The notes under the pieces were generated by a model, which saw nothing but the letters and a program-made list of their open reading frames with translations, searched no databases and had not been told where the DNA came from. DNA of 64,000 bases from positions 27,389,416 to 27,453,415 of the forward strand of contig CM037870.1 of assembly GCA_021292105.1 (NCBI GenBank), read 5' to 3'. The DNA is from Anadara kagoshimensis (Eukaryota; Mollusca; Bivalvia; Arcoida; Arcidae). This document shows, one piece after another, positions 21,846-35,600 of this stretch. Both the position numbers and the translations under genes were made by a program. Position 1 is the stretch's first letter. Each line of letters opens with the position of its first letter.

Positions 21846-22954
21846 GCTCCTTATTAATATTCTTTAGTGTACAGAGTTTTGACAATGTACTTATTTTGCC
21901 GTTTTACCGTTGCTAAACAGATGTGGTTTATCACGTGATGTTAATATAGTCACGTGATGTTATACTGACAGATTTAGTGACGTTCGCGGATTATAAACTA
22001 GTATATATATATTCAAAAATTAACAGTCATAAGCATAAAATCTTAAAATGTTTAATTTATAAATCATCTCCTACAAAACAAACAGTGGCATTTGACACAT
22101 ATCATGCCCTTATTATGACTCTATAAACGTTTTATAGTGTAACTTTCTGCCCATACTTAACTATTATCTTCACATTTTAAAGTATTTACATTGATAACCG
22201 TGTGTATCAAAAGGGTAAAAAAAAAGGAATACAAGATGGGTTGTCCAATTGAGGTTCGTTTGGGGGACTTTTGGAATGTTATTTCATTTATAGCTTGTCT
22301 ACGTTAGATGTAGAATATTGTCATGCAAAATAACCAATTCCGGAATTCTGTGACGTATACTGTTTCCATGACGTTGAAACTATTGAATTTCCTTGGGGAA
22401 CCCAATTTTCAATGAATTGTGTGTCAGAGAATTGTGTACAGTGATGTGTTTTGTGGGTTATATCATCGTTACTAATAATTCAGTCAATATCCCCAGCTTA
22501 AACTATTGTCATGTGTCAAATACTGCATGTCGTCTTTGCAACAGATTTGGTCATCTTCTTGCCTTTCTTTATACAGAACAGCAAAGATATTTATGCAGAT
22601 GTCACCAAAATAATTTAACATACTTGTAGTGTCACACACGTCGGTACATTTTTAAACAAGATTAATTTCCTGTCACTTATCTGCAACTTAAACATTAATA
22701 AAACTGGTTGCTACATAAGTGGAATGAAGATTATACAAACAGTACTAGATAACATTTTATTATTCGACCCAGTGTTATATACATGTATGTATATTCCGGA
22801 TTATTCCGTCTTCTAACATTCTCCTATTCGCGTATTATAGTAAACCGCGCATGTGCATTCTTGATTATTAAAAACGTGTTTATTGGACGCTGTTGTTTTG
22901 GTTGTGTATACCAAACGTGGCCATTGTTCCTACAAGACACCACATCCAGAGTCA

Positions 22955-23040
22955 TCCAAAGAGGCCTAGTGGTTAAATCGTAAACCTTCTCATCTAAGGC
23001 ATCTCACCTTTATCGGTTGCAGGTAAGAAAGGGGGCCTTG
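22955..23040 (+). repeat. Possible degenerate tRNA-like SINE head
   Basis: AGGCCTAGTGGTTAAATCG followed 40 nt later by TATCGGTTGCAGG resembles spaced A and B boxes. Weak match. Confidence 0.3.
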
Positions 23041-23329
23041 CCAAATGACTCCAATAGCGAATCATTACCAGTTTAATGGACAAAACGTGTTGCATACTGA
23101 TTCATGTCTTATTCACCATGTAAAAGTTAAAACTGATTAATAAGTTAAAACACGTGAACTTCCACCATAGAAGTGGAATTGAGGTCGGGTGTTTTGGTTT
23201 CCTTATCTATGCAGAAACGTGTTTCTATACCTGCTTCTCCTGCTTGCTTATATCTTGCATTTGTTTCACAATTAATACCCTATGGTAGAGCTTGTTCCCA
23301 TACGGGAACTTAATACAACGAAGCAAGCT

Positions 23330-23620
23330 ACTTACAAATAAATTGTTGACGCAAGGATATTGAAAGCTTAGGCTTATCAAGGCCCTCAGTATTATTGATA
23401 ATTTTGATGTTTTTATATCCAAAATTTCTCTGGATATATTTGACGTCCCATAGTTTTATGTACCTTTTGTTCTCAATTTGATCATAAACGTGACTAAACA
23501 GGAGGTGCTTACCTTACCGTAACACTTTTCTGGTCAAAATTAACGCGTGTGGCTTAATTTGTCAGTTTTCAAAAAATATTTTGCTTTGTGTTTGAAAATG
23601 TATTGGTATGTTTGTTTGTT
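23330..23620 (+). repeat. Interspersed repeat family A
   Basis: AATTGTTGACGCAAGGATAT, GCTTAGGCTTATCAAGGCCC, TCTCTGGATATATTTGACGT, CTAAACAGGAGGTGCTTACC and TTTTGCTTTGTGTTTG. Confidence 0.75.
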
Positions 23621-23999
23621 TTTTATATAATTTTGTGCGGATATAAATACAATCTGTACCTTTATTCAAATTCAATTTTACTCTTGCACTGGACTTCTTT
23701 CATTTTAAAGGAGTATATAGAGGCTAATTTTGTCAATAGTCTTACAAATGTCAAGTTATACAAAAGTCGGTGCACTCTGTGTTTCAGAACATATTTATCC
23801 ATTCTCCCATTACTTCCAGGACCTGTGTAATACAGGGATAACCACTTCTAAAACCGAGTATTGCTGGATTGAACAGATTATAATGTTCCATGTCTTCTAC
23901 TTTGCCTCTATGATTCCTTTTTCTAGAATCGTACAGGAGAAATTTTACTGATAGGTCTATAATTCCAGCTTTGTTTTAAACCTTTTTTGCGTTTCCTCT

Positions 24000-24290
24000 T
24001 GTCCAATGGAAGTTCACGTGGTTAACTTTTTTGTCAGATTCAAAGTTTTTCACTGTGGGATTGTGATTTGGACATGGATTGCTATGTTTGTTTTTGAATT
24101 TCATTGATGTCTCCTTTCCAGGATTTCCCTGGATATATTAGACGTTCCATAGTCCCATGTTCCTTTACCTCTCAATTTCGATTACACACGTGGCGGTTGT
24201 AGCTAGCTACAACAGGAGGTGCTGACCTTTCCCGAGCGCCCGGCTTCACTGGTTCTCTGGTTGAAGTTCACAAGTTTAAGATGTTAGGAA
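24000..24290 (+). repeat. Interspersed repeat family A, two abutting pieces
   Basis: A 3' piece (GTCCAATGGAAGTTCACGTG ... TTTGGACATGGATTGCTATG) is followed at about 24105 by a second piece (TCCAGGATTTCCCTGGATAT, TACACACGTGGCGGTTGTAG, AACAGGAGGTGCTGACC). Either two insertions or a rearrangement. Confidence 0.7.
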
Positions 24291-25794
24291 GTGCACATTT
24301 GATGTCCACTTGGTGTGATTTTGTTGAGTATTCGTTGATAATTTTGTTTGTTAGTGAGTTTTATATACTGATTAGCTGTAGTTGGCAGTGACTGTGTGTT
24401 TGTAGATTGTGATTGCTGTGAAAATGTCCATTAGATACAGTCGCTCTGAAAGCTATTGTCCAGTGGTGAAATTTGGTTATTCAAAAATTGTTGGCTTGTA
24501 TCGGTGGTCACTTTCCGTGCACAATGATTCCCTTTCCATGTACGTACTGTATCCTGTCGAGTCGTACTCGTGTAGATTCAATATTGATGTTAACGTGGGA
24601 TAAAGTTTTGTTTAATATTTGATGGCAATGAAAACACAATGTGACGCAGTGTAATAATATTTAAAAACAACGGATGCAACGATGCCAGATCACTGCAATT
24701 TATGTTTGATTTTGATCCACTTCAACTTGTGTAATTATTTTTCAATCTATACTATCGTCAGTTATTTTTGACTCTTTGAACGACGTGAAATGATCACATC
24801 TATTGATGTCTATAAGACTATTTCTTGATCATTGGCAGTAATGAAGGTACATCAAATTTTTATTTGTTTCTGTTCGACCTATTGCTTGTATTTGTAATTA
24901 ACAATTAAGTCATGTTTTTTATATTTACAATTTATTTACAACATATTAAAACGTCCCATTAAGAATACACACTGCAGTATAACACATCCACACACCCTGA
25001 AAACCACATTTCGAAATAGTTCCTTGCAACAATTTGATACATGCAACAAACTTAAAATAACATACATATGTACATATGTGAGGAGGTCAATTCAATCCAA
25101 TTTGTTAATTAGCATTAAATATACAATCATATTTATACAAATTATTATTATGTACATGATACAATTATTTACAGGCATTTGACAAAACTCTTAAACACAT
25201 TTAATGAAATATAAGTTTGCACTATAAGTAACCAATAAAAATTGTAAGCAAAGTTCAAAAGCATTGCATAAACTTATTATATAAAAATGTATGGCATTAA
25301 GACATTGATGATTCATACCAAAATATTGTTATTGGCAAAAATTACAAAAGTTAAATGTTTAATGGGGAAAACCGAAAACATTGTTACTAATTGCAAGCAC
25401 TTGCACACTCTTTCAAAGCTATGATATGTTTCCAGTAATGTTCTTAAACATACAGGTACATGTTACCTAGTTCAAATTCTTTGGCTTGTCCATATTGTTT
25501 CGTAGCATTGACATTTTTTTGTACAAGAAACAATTTTATCCATCTCTCAAACTAAAACATCAATAAGTACGGTGCGGGCCTTGCCAATCTTTCTGTTAGG
25601 CTTTTTAATGTTAACCTGGCATGGAGAGAGGCAGAGGCCAAAGCCAAGAATAAGGAGAGGTGAAGTCTTATGTTAACTTTATGCTCCACCGGAAGTGAAG
25701 AGGATATGCTGGTAGGTTGTAATAAAACGTGCTTAATTGACTATTGAGGGAAGTTATATACTGACCACACGATTTTAGTACTTGTTTTATTTGT

Positions 25795-26092
25795 TTGTTT
25801 CGATTTTGGTCCAATATTTCACAATTTTGTTCCAAGCACTACTGATGAGGAATAGGGTTCGCTGCTGTACCACGTGATACCCTCTAACTTTTATGCGGAA
25901 AACTTGTTTCCAATGAATATGGAATCGTATGAGAAGACGTTTTCGATGTCAGCTCGGGAATCTGTGACGCTGACGTTTTCCAAAACGTTCCGCAAAAACG
26001 TTAAGAGGTTTTGATAACTTGGTACAGCGGCGAACCCCATTGTATTCCGAAACAGCCGTCTAATGTCGTAAAATTAAAACTGGTGTAATTAC
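25795..26092 (+). mobile_element. Hammerhead-bearing repeat split by a nested insertion
   Basis: The left half keeps TTCCAAGCACTACTGATGAG, then GAAT. After about 183 bp of foreign sequence the right half resumes with TTGTATTCCGAAACAGCCGT, CTAATGTCGTAAAATTAAAA. CUGAUGA, GAAA and GUC are all present but separated in the helix II loop, and helix I is weakened (TAATGTC). Confidence 0.75.
25855..26037. mobile_element. MITE inserted in the hammerhead helix II loop
   Basis: Ends GGGTTCGCTGCTGTACCA and TGGTACAGCGGCGAACCC are an inverted pair; the inside also has imperfect symmetry (CCCTCTAACTTTTATGCGGA near CCGCAAAAACGTTAAGAGG). About 183 bp, non-coding. Confidence 0.75.
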
Positions 26093-26416
26093 GCACGTTT
26101 AATGTTCGTATAATGGTTTTGTGGCTATGGATGAGTACATTTTTGGTTGTTCTGGTACATTGAAAGTAACATCAAGTACCTTGTAAATATTTCCAAATGC
26201 TTCAAACGGGTAATTTAGACAAAGTGAATTTGTTGGTTTGTTAAAATATTAAGAAAGTGTTGTTCTTTAAACAAAATCAAAGGGGTTTATCCAATTTGAC
26301 CATTAAATTTTATAGTTTTAATTTTTTCTTAAACTTTAAATTTGTTGCCCAAATATTATACCTTTGCAACAAAATATGGTAATGTTTCCACGATATATAC
26401 AACAAGGACATCTTCA

Positions 26417-26422
26417 TTTATT
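26417..26422 (-). terminator. Possible poly(A) signal of the minus-strand gene
   Basis: AATAAA on the minus strand, about 190 bases past the candidate terminal exon 26688-26609. Motif alone; weak evidence in AT-rich DNA. Confidence 0.3.
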
Positions 26423-26608
26423 ACCCCCTCTCTCTCTCAAATTAAAAAAGGCATGAAATACAAAAATTTGTTCCACGTTATAACGTTTCCCTCAGCATAT
26501 GAAATGAATCTTTTAAAACTAATCATTGAAGCAGAGAGAACACAGCGAATCTTATATGCTTATGAAATGAAACTTAGCACTTCCAGATGAAAATCTCCTA
26601 GTTTATGA

Positions 26609-26688
26609 TCATGGCGAATCCCGTGATAAACACCGAACGTGAATAACTGGCATAGATTTAGTTTTCCGAAATGTCCTCATTCTCAGAG
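26609..26688 (-). CDS. Candidate terminal exon of the unrecognised gene
   Basis: Acceptor TTTTTTGTAG precedes CTCTGAGAATGAGG. In phase 1, as the 27505 donor needs, it reads TLRMRTFRKTKSMPVIHV and ends RDSP-stop at 26609. Another frame gives a shorter SENEDISEN-stop. Uncertain. Confidence 0.3.
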
Positions 26689-29600
26689 CTACAAAAAACA
26701 AGAGAGATACGTGAGATTTAATGCTCAGCTGAGGATATGTCCCATATACCCTGCAAAATAGACAACTACTTTAATCAAACGGATCCAATGATCAAGATAT
26801 TTGCAAGTTAAATATTACTTTTCCTAATAAAGCTTGGTTATAAAAAGAGTCCATGGGTCTAAATCTTTGACTTTAGCTTGATGCAGAAAATACTGCTATG
26901 AAATTTAATTAAAATCAGCATTGGAATATCGATATGATAAACGACATTGAAACACAAAGTAATAATAAAAAAATATACCAAACATCATAGATTTCTTACA
27001 CGTATGTTATTCAACACATATAAAATTCCACATACAATGATTTGAAATTTGAAATTATGTGACCTTAGACTATTATACATGAAATATTCCAGGCCCCGGT
27101 TTCACAATCATTCCTAAGCTAAGATTTTTCTTAACTTGAATATTGCAAAATTTCAAATCTTTATAATATTGTTAATTTTCAAGATATTGAGGAATTTAAG
27201 ATGTCATTTTTAAGATCACTTCTAGATTAAAACATATGTATTTAGTTTTGACAAAGATATTCACTAGTAGTTCCAAAAAATATTACAAAAATTTGCTAGA
27301 TTATAGTTAAGGAAAATCTTAGCTAAGGACGGATTGTGAAAACCAGAGCCTGGTATATGGGACCTCACTTGGACATAACTCGCATTTGTGAAAATTGGAA
27401 AGTCCTTTACCTAGCAATAATTACAACTGTTTAACGCCATTTGTAAATTTTCAACGTTTTTACTTTGCTTTTGAATTGTGATTTGGACATGGACGGATAC
27501 TTACTTCGTAATTCAGAATAAACACCAGAACAACCACCAGACACAGTTTTACGGCATCTTTTATCAGGAACTATATTCAGGGTAGATCTGATTCCCTCAT
27601 CACAACAACAGCTAGGGGTGATCAACTTTTCCACGATTATCTTTTCTTTCACGATCTCTTCTTTTTTTGTTTCCTCGCTTTTTGTTCGTCGCTTTACAGT
27701 TTTCTTTTTGTGTTGGAATCCTTCCTCCCCATTGTCTGTAGTTTTGTATTTACCGTGAAAATTTTTCTCGTCTTCAGACTCTTCCATCAAAGGAACATCT
27801 CTTAGTGAATTGTTTCCTGGCGAAATTTCTGTCAAGTAAAAAAGTTTTAAAAATATGATTTTATAGATGTAAATGATACGCACAAAAGATGAAGACACAG
27901 GATTATTTGACAATGTAAAATTTAAAAAAGACATTAAAAAACGAACAATGCAGACGATAAAAATAATGAGATACATGTATAGGTAAACAATATTGGCCTG
28001 TCCTCTTGACCTTTGATTTAAATATTCATTATGGACGAGTAAATTTATGTAATGGGGATCACGCGTGTATATTTCATCTACCTGATGTGAACACTAATCA
28101 TGATCAATGTGTATATATATTAACTGCGAATCATAACATTACCTATGTATTGGGTGGACCCGTCTATATGAATATTCCTAATGAAAGATCAAACGGACAG
28201 GTCAATGTTGTTTACCTATATTATAATTATTCGACTTTAGAAGGTATTGTTTATATATAGTATCAAAACTTAAATATCCTTGTAACTAATAACCATATTG
28301 TCTATATCATTATCAAACAAACCAGTAGTGCAAATAATCAGTGATTACTTCAACGGCAAAGAATACAGATGTGTGATAAAAAGAAAGCGTATTATTTAAC
28401 TCAATTCGTATTATTGCTGTATGAACATCTGTCCATATTGTCACAGTATTGTTGATAAGTTTGATGTCTCTGTGTCCAGGATTGCCCTGGATATATTTGA
28501 CGTCCCATAGTTCCATGTTCCTTTCTTCACACAATTTTGATTACATACGTGGCGGATGTAGCTAGCTAAACAGGAGGTGCTTACCCTTCCGGAGCACCCA
28601 GTCTCACTTCCCTGGTGGAAGTTCACGTGTCTAACCTAACTTGTCAGTTTTTATTTGGCTTCTGGATTGTGGTTACGACATGGATCAGTATGTTTGTTTT
28701 TGATTTATACGATGTTTCAATCTTGTCTAAAAATTGAATAAAACCAGGTTTCATCAGAAATTAAAATTTAGATGATGTGCTCCATGTAGTAAAAGACATT
28801 ACCGCCAATAATTACTTGTTATTGATATGTGATTTTTCATTTGTTATCGATGAAACATTTAGTTTAAAATGTATCAAAAGCAAATAAATTATCATAATGC
28901 ATGTTTCTTATTCTTCATTTTAATGTCCATGGCGTAAAATGGTCACTTAATAATACGGTGCATAAACATTTATTTAACATTAATGTCTCCTTGCCAATCA
29001 GATGCTAGTTACGAATGAGTTAAATAAATGCTTCTGTCGATTATGTTATACCAACGAAATCAAGAGAAAACAGGTTTTATTCAATTTTGCCATTTTCACA
29101 ATGATCAAAAGTACTAATTACATATTATACCAGTTTTAATTTTACAGCACTAGACGGCCGTTTCGGAATACAATTCCTCATCAGTAGTGCTTGGGCCAAA
29201 ATTATGAAACCAAAATTATTTTGAAGATGTTGAAAAGCAACCCAAAGGACCAAAACATATTTTACCAAATTAAGCTAAGGAAATACTTTGCATGAGGGAA
29301 TATACCTTAGTTTTGGAGAAATTTCAAATTTTAACTTAAAGTCTTTTTTAAAATAAAAACTTTTTTTGTTCGTGAACAACGAAACATAAAAGCGTAAAAC
29401 GTCAAAATTGAATAAGGGCATGACACTCTAATAAGTTTGCAATACTGATTGATTTGTACCTGCATTCAAAGTTACGATTACCTAATGTAGTAAAAACTTA
29501 AAACATTTTGTCAAAAACTAAAGTGCCTAGAGGCTTTAAACTTCATTTATAACATCAAAACACCACCTACCAAAATTGCGTTGCTGGTTGATCTACATTT

Positions 29601-32600
29601 CAGGACACTGACCCCACGTAGTAAAATCTTTAAATATCTTGTTGTCTTAAAGGACTGTTTATTAAATTACTGAATAAACTATTGTAAATATTTATACAGT
29701 GATCGTTTATATGGATTAAGGTCATGGGATCAAAGGTCAAGGTCTCCATAACTGAAATAGGTATTTATCGGTTGAACATCATGTCGATTACCTGAGGTAC
29801 AAAAATTTGCTAACTGATTATGTTAACACCTATGCATTTGAAATACAGTCCTTGCACTTTGGTAACCGTTAAGGGTATATTGTTATAGCAAATACGGAAT
29901 TTCAATCTATATTAAAGACACATTAAATTTGAAGCACAACACCTATTCAAAACATGTTTATTTGTTATTGTAAAGGTGTCCTTCAGCTAGATGACTAGAC
30001 ATGCTCTAACATGACAGTTTAAGTGCAAGAAATTAAATACAATAAAATTTGAAGGTGTTAAATATTTTCTGAGCATTACATACATTTTTTTAAATTATCG
30101 GTTGAATCACAAAATAAAAACAAACCTACTTTTCTTATAAATTGCTTTTTGTGACGGCGAAAGTCTTCGATATTTCTTTCTGAAGGAATCAGGTGCTTGT
30201 GTTACAACAATAGGAGTTGGGCGTCTTTGTTTACCGACTTGTGGTGTCTTGGTACATGAAGACTGACAAGAACTAACTGAACTTCCGCTTCCGGGTGATG
30301 GATTAACTGGTCTCCGATCCATATTTTTCTGAAAAAGTAATCCTTTATGCTAAATTTTCTGATATAATTACAGAGTCAACATGGCATGTCTTTGAGTTGT
30401 ACATAATAGAAGGAAATCATTTGTGACTGAAGAAATAAACTTAGTACTGGTGAAAGCTAACCTGTCTAGCCTGACTTGTCAGTTCCAAAGTTTTCACTTT
30501 GCTTCTAATTTGTGATTCGGACAGGGATAACTGTAGTAAGTTTGTTTTTGTACCAGTTACTGCATTCCAAACACTGTACAGGTCAATGATACAAACAACC
30601 TAATATGACATGAAAACACAAACAGGATATGCACAGATTGGAAAATTTTCGCGTCATCTAATTTTCGCGTGAACGCACTTTAATATTTATTCGCTTCTTT
30701 TAAATTCGCGTGATTCGCCAAACTTTTATTTACGCCACAATTACAGTATTTTAGACAGAACCAGTATTTTACACTCTGTTTCTTAACCTTGATTTTATCC
30801 CGTTTAAGAATCGGGTTGATACAAAAAGTGGTACGTATTAAGCTATGTACATGTATTAAATATTAAGCTTTATATTAGTGTACAGATGAAATACTCATAA
30901 GTAAATTTTATAATACGTAACTAGATGCTGCTAACTATGCAATTTAAGAAGTGTTATATGCAAGTACATTATGTAATGTAACATTTTCAAACACGCTTCA
31001 ATAGTGGGTAGATGGAAACATTGGTAGTATATGATAAAGATGAATAATAGAATTGCTTTATAGAATGAAGTTAGAATGAGTTGGTTGGTAAGGTACAGCA
31101 TACGAAGAGATGAGGAATTATTTCTTTTGTTTCTTACGTCACTGTGTTTTCTGCAGCTACCCCTTACATACTTTAACTACTGGGAGGTTGGGTATTCGAA
31201 CCCCGAACGGGTCTGACCCAAGACTTGAAAGTTGGTAGTGATAGCTTTTTCGCCAAGCACTCGGCATTTCAAAGTCTTTCGGATGGGAACTTAAAAAACG
31301 AGACCTCATGTCATGGTAGGCATGACACGAAAAAGAAACCTGCTGTGTTTAAAATCATCAGCGCAACGCACAGGCAAAATTTCTGCATCTTAACCTAAAG
31401 TTGTCTCGATATAAGTGAAATATGTTTGCCTTGGACATTAATCACCGTTATTCAGCTCAACACATTTCATACTTTACTTCTATTCATTCAAAAAGTTCCA
31501 TCTGTTACATCAACCGTCTTATTTATTTTTAAAAAATTGACATCAAACTACACTACATAGTGTATATGTTAAGACCCACTTAATGGTTTAAACCAATTTT
31601 TAAAAGACTAGTTCCTATTAGTACATGTATTTTGTATTAGAATCTGGCTAGAAAAGAAAGAAAGAACGGGGAGGAGAGACTTCTTCTAATATATGGTTCT
31701 CTTGACGAGTTTGTTTGATTCCCCTAAACAAAAACAAACATATCCATATCCATGTCCTAACATTTATATTCTTGCTTAATTATCTTGAAGAATCTACTTT
31801 ACCTTGTACGTTTTTGGAACTCTTTCTTCTTGAGGAATCAGATTTGCCGTTAGAATTTGCTGACATCGTCTCAAATTGATCTGATCCAGTTGTACTGGTA
31901 TATAGTCTGTCATGTAAATCTATATCCGAGGCAGAGAAGTAGTTTCTCCTTGATGATACATCAGAATCGGTACTTGTAAATGAAATAAAAGACGCTAAGC
32001 TGTCTCTTAATCTATCACGATGTTCTACATGAGACATTTGGACCTCTGGTTCTCTTTCTAATCCCCACACACCAGTTAACTGTTTAATATTGATGTTCTT
32101 TGTCAGCCTTTCCACATTGCTTTCCAGATTACATGACGATCCTACCATGACAAATACATACGTATATTTATAAGTATATACGTGTTAACAACAAAAAAAT
32201 AATTTAAACGAATAGGTAAACTCGAAAATAGCCAATGTTATTCAGTACATTTCTTACAAATTTCGGAATTCTTTTATGGTGCTAAATGTAAATGGTGTTC
32301 TGTCTAAAAGAAACTAAGATAATGAATCAGTATGCAAATTGGCCGTGGTCGTAAAGTTTTAAAAATCACTATTATTTTAAAAACGTGTTAATTAATATAC
32401 AATATAATATTAAGGGTAACTTACCTTGCGTTTTGCATGTCCCTAAATCTTTCTTTGACGGCACCATTTTCATAGGCAGTGCTTTATGCTGAAATGTTTA
32501 AAACGACAAACTATGAATATTTAACAATTTAGTAAAGATAACATAAACTTATTCTTTTAAACTAACGGAAAGGACTAGGTTCCTTATAGTCTTTCTTACT

Positions 32601-35600
32601 CTTTATTTTAAAAAATCAAGGATGGTAATTTCTATTTTGGATGTTCCTCTTATCGCTTACAAAATAATTTCTAATGAACAGATAAATGCGTTTAGAATTA
32701 AGTAATTAAAATGATTAACAGAAAAACGAAATACCGTTATGTCGTCAAGATGGAAAATAAATATACGGATCTAACATTAAAAAACACAAAAAAAACTTGA
32801 TATATCTGACGTCTCATTGTCCAATGTTCTTTACACTCTCATTTAATTTCACACAGGAAATGCTTACTCTTCCTGAACACCCGGTCTCACTTCTCCGGTG
32901 GAAGTTCACGTGTTTTATCTAATTTGTCAGTTTTGCTTTGAGTCTGGATTGTGATTCGGACATGAACTAGTATGTTTGTTTTTTATTACATGCTGATTTT
33001 TACTTACATGTACGCCATATTCCGTTAAGTAACTTTTGTCTATAGAAGTCGTTTCATCTAACACAGCTACAAAATATAAAGAACAAATATTCATGTCAAT
33101 TGATGTATTCTTTTCTCTTTTCATTAGCTTGTTATGTTGTGTTCTCGGTTGCATTGGTAGTTAGCAAAAATGTTTCAATTAAATAATATTAATAAATACC
33201 AAGTAATAGTCAAATTACATGCACTTGGTCAAAGTAGTGTTACAAATTACATAAAAGTGTTAAATAAAATAAGAAACAAGACACATAGAAATATAACCAA
33301 TGATAAAAAAACTACATACTTGGAAAGGGCAAAAAATCAATTTGTGTATCAGAAGAGTATTTAGTTTTCCACAAGCTCTCAAGTTTGTATATATTTATCT
33401 TTCTCCAAACATACCAACAATGCGGTATGTATCCATAGAATTTATAATTTTGTTTTCTGTCATTAAACCTTTTCCATGACATTTTCAAGCACTTGTCTTT
33501 CATCAGCAGATTAAACGTGTAATGTAAGGCAATAGATTTTTAAATTTTTTTTATTTTTATTTAATTTTATTTCAAATTCTTATTCTTTTTATTTTTTGCA
33601 TTTGTCATATCTTGTAATATAAGACGCTAGTATTATTTTGTGTAAAATTAAAAGCAGAATGTTCCATTATGTGAGGGTAATAACGTGGTTTCGTAGGAAA
33701 AAAACTTGAAAATGTACCATCAGGTTACTAAAAATGCGTTGTATCAAGTTGTGTACATTGGTTATTTTAATATCCACATAAATCAAAAGCGAAAAATTAT
33801 TCCTCTAAGAAGTATTTTGAATTCAGATTTGAAATTGTAACCGAAAATACTTGGTAACAGTCAACGCAACCGAGGACAAGACAATAAACGTTAAATACAT
33901 ATTAGAATAACCCACTTTGGACGATCACTGTAGTTAATGTTAAATGGTTTGGTAATAGTGATGTCATATTGGGGGAAGCCCAACCATCCATCTTTAAAAT
34001 AGACTCATGTTTCAAGATACATAATCAAACGATGAAGCAACAAACACTGCATGGATATCAAAATTTAGATTAAAGGCCAAAGCTGTATATAAAAAGACCC
34101 ACTTACGATGCATTCTATGACTTGAATCTGTTGTGAATATTGATGTACCTTCAGAACAATTAGTGCTAAAATAGCCTGTATCAGAACCAACGCTTTTATG
34201 TCTAGATGCAGCTGGAAAAAATAAAGAAATGTAAATGTCTATATGTGGTGTATAAAACATTTTGAAAAACTGAAATTGTGTAATCTAACTAACAACTATG
34301 AATCGGACTTGCTCAAATATTTATGTAAACGCTAATCTCTTACCATATGAAGAAAAAACCTCCAGAGTAAAGTGAAGTGATTGAGTGGTATTGAAAACAA
34401 TAAACCAAATCACTGTCACTACAAGAATAGATATCGGTGTGTCCATCATATAACTGAAGTACAATGTATTACACATATGTTTTATTTGTTTGTTATGTTG
34501 TGTTCTCAGTTCCATTGACGGTTATCAAGTTATGTTACCAGAAATACATACCAAGCACGAGTTAAACTGATCAATCACATGCACTTAGTCAGAGCCATAA
34601 ATATCTAATCTTTAACTGAAGTACAGTCAAACCTGGCTTAAAGGCCTACTCTATATAAGGGCCACCTTCTTTTAAAGGCCAGCAGAACTGTATCCCAATT
34701 GTTCTATATTTATATTCTTTGAACCTGTATATAAAGACCACCTGCTCATAAAGGCCGATTTTACTGGTTCCCTTGGATAGTCTTTATAGACCAATTCGAC
34801 TGTATTACACTTATTTTGTTATCCGATATGACAATTTACAAGACAAAACGTACAGATTATTTTTGCTTATTCCGGATTATATTGAACTATAAATATAGAC
34901 CGTACTATAGTTCGATCATTTTTCAATACATTACTAGTACAGTGTTTATTAAAATATTATTTTAGGACGTTTTATAGCTCGATCACTTTTTCAATTAGCA
35001 AAAACATGTATTGAGTGGTCTTGTGTTCAAACCAAGAGACCTTGCTTCATACAACTTTGATAGACTTGAAATTTCAAATGTTTCATAGCAACATTATTCT
35101 TCGAGTTATAAGTAATTGTCTGGATTGATTTAGCTTTAATTTATATGATAAGAATTTCCGAACCTTTTGTATTGATTCTTTTTTATTATTTCGTATTATA
35201 CTCAAATATTAATATAGAACGTGCTTTAGTTTTTTATCACTTTTCATTAAGGAAAACATGTTTTGAGTGATTTTTGTGCTTCAAACCAAGATATCTTGTT
35301 TGATAAATTTCGATAGACTGTTTCATAGCAACATAATTCTTCGAGTTTTAAGTAATTGTCTGGATTTATTAAGCTTAAAATTATATGAATGAATTTTCCG
35401 GACCTTTTGTATAGATTCTGTTTGATTATTTCGTATTATACTCAAATAATAATATAGAACTTGCTATCGTTTTTTATCACTTTTCATTGAGGAAAAACTT
35501 GTTTTGAGTGGTTTTTGTGCTTCACACCAAGTGACCTTGCTTGATACAATTTCGATAGACTTTTATAACAACATGATTTTTCGAGTTTTAAGTAATTTTC

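Larger units (their letters stand above)
21850..26400. other. Intergenic region without a supported gene
   Basis: Between the SLC22 start codon (21845) and the possible 3' end of the next minus-strand gene. It holds family A copies, a degenerate hammerhead repeat and AT-rich sequence. The small plus-strand frames (22393, 22783, 23588, 24409) lack recognisable domains and splice context. The SLC22 promoter should lie at the left of this stretch; I see no clear TATA element. Confidence 0.5.

Noticed and set aside
28006-28260. 84-aa plus frame
   Set aside because: It lies almost wholly inside the MITE at 27980-28218.
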